From Stenotrophomonas maltophilia D457 (GTDB taxonomy: Bacteria > Pseudomonadota > Gammaproteobacteria > Xanthomonadales > Xanthomonadaceae), in assembly GCF_000284595.1 (NCBI RefSeq), contig NC_017671.1, forward strand, positions 963,001 to 1,027,000: a stretch of 64,000 nucleotides of DNA, written 5' to 3'. The position numbers and the translations under genes were made by a program. A model generated the notes under the pieces. The model was not told the origin of the DNA. It did not search any database and saw only the letters and a program-made list of their open reading frames with translations. Of this stretch, positions 63,997 through 64,000 are shown piece by piece; the stretch's first letter is position 1, and the number at the start of each line of letters is the position of its first letter.

Positions 63997-64000
63997 GGCG

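Overview
The window is GC-rich DNA from a Stenotrophomonas-type gammaproteobacterium (Xanthomonadaceae, most likely the S. maltophilia complex). This rests on the protein sequences of the housekeeping genes, the gene order phoB-phoR-ppk-ppx and tig-clpP-clpX-lon-hupB-ppiD, and scattered short GTAG-tagged palindromes (such as gtagatccacgc... and gtgccggccgctggccgg) that resemble the SMAG repeats of S. maltophilia.

Region 1 (1-25,214) is chromosomal core. On the minus strand lies a phosphate/polyphosphate cluster (M48 protease, phoB, phoR, ppk1, ppx) with a probable Pho box in front of phoB. Next come glutaredoxin and an AhpD-like protein, an NAD-type isocitrate dehydrogenase, an exported isochorismatase-like hydrolase, a LysR regulator, a TauE/SafE transporter, a flavin reductase-like protein and a Bax-inhibitor-1 family membrane protein. 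A tRNA cluster follows (Pro, Arg, His, Lys, Lys, then Leu). The proteostasis block is trigger factor, ClpP, ClpX, Lon, HU, one tRNA-Val, four identical tRNA-Asp genes and the periplasmic chaperone PpiD.

Region 2 (about 25,215-50,594) is the left part of an integrative conjugative element with Tn4371-like order: tyrosine integrase, a variable defence zone, DUF932, ParB, DUF736, DUF2958, DUF2285, a small HTH protein, RepA, three 18-bp iterons, ParA, an RHH protein, DUF2840, TraF and a DUF3363 relaxase. The defence zone carries a HigBA-like toxin-antitoxin pair, an ABC-three-component operon with a restriction-endonuclease effector plus an extra PD-(D/E)XK nuclease, and a complete SIR2-HerA pair. 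A second insertion between DUF736 and DUF2958 holds a three-gene operon (XRE regulator, an unrecognised 419-aa protein, a PD-DxK nuclease-like protein). I regard this operon as the best candidate for an undescribed defence system.

Region 3 (50,595-64,000) lies where Tn4371-type elements usually carry cargo, between the relaxase and the traG/trb genes, which are not in this window. It starts with a decayed copy of the 3' end of an efflux outer-membrane-factor gene. A two-component system, a glycine-rich repeat protein, a proline/glycine-repeat lipoprotein and a DUF1800/DUF1501 pair follow. It ends with an MdtB/MdtC-type RND efflux operon and its intact outer membrane factor. The decayed and intact outer-membrane-factor ends form a direct repeat about 5.86 kb apart, bracketing the two-component/DUF1800/DUF1501 module. 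The right end of the element is outside the window.
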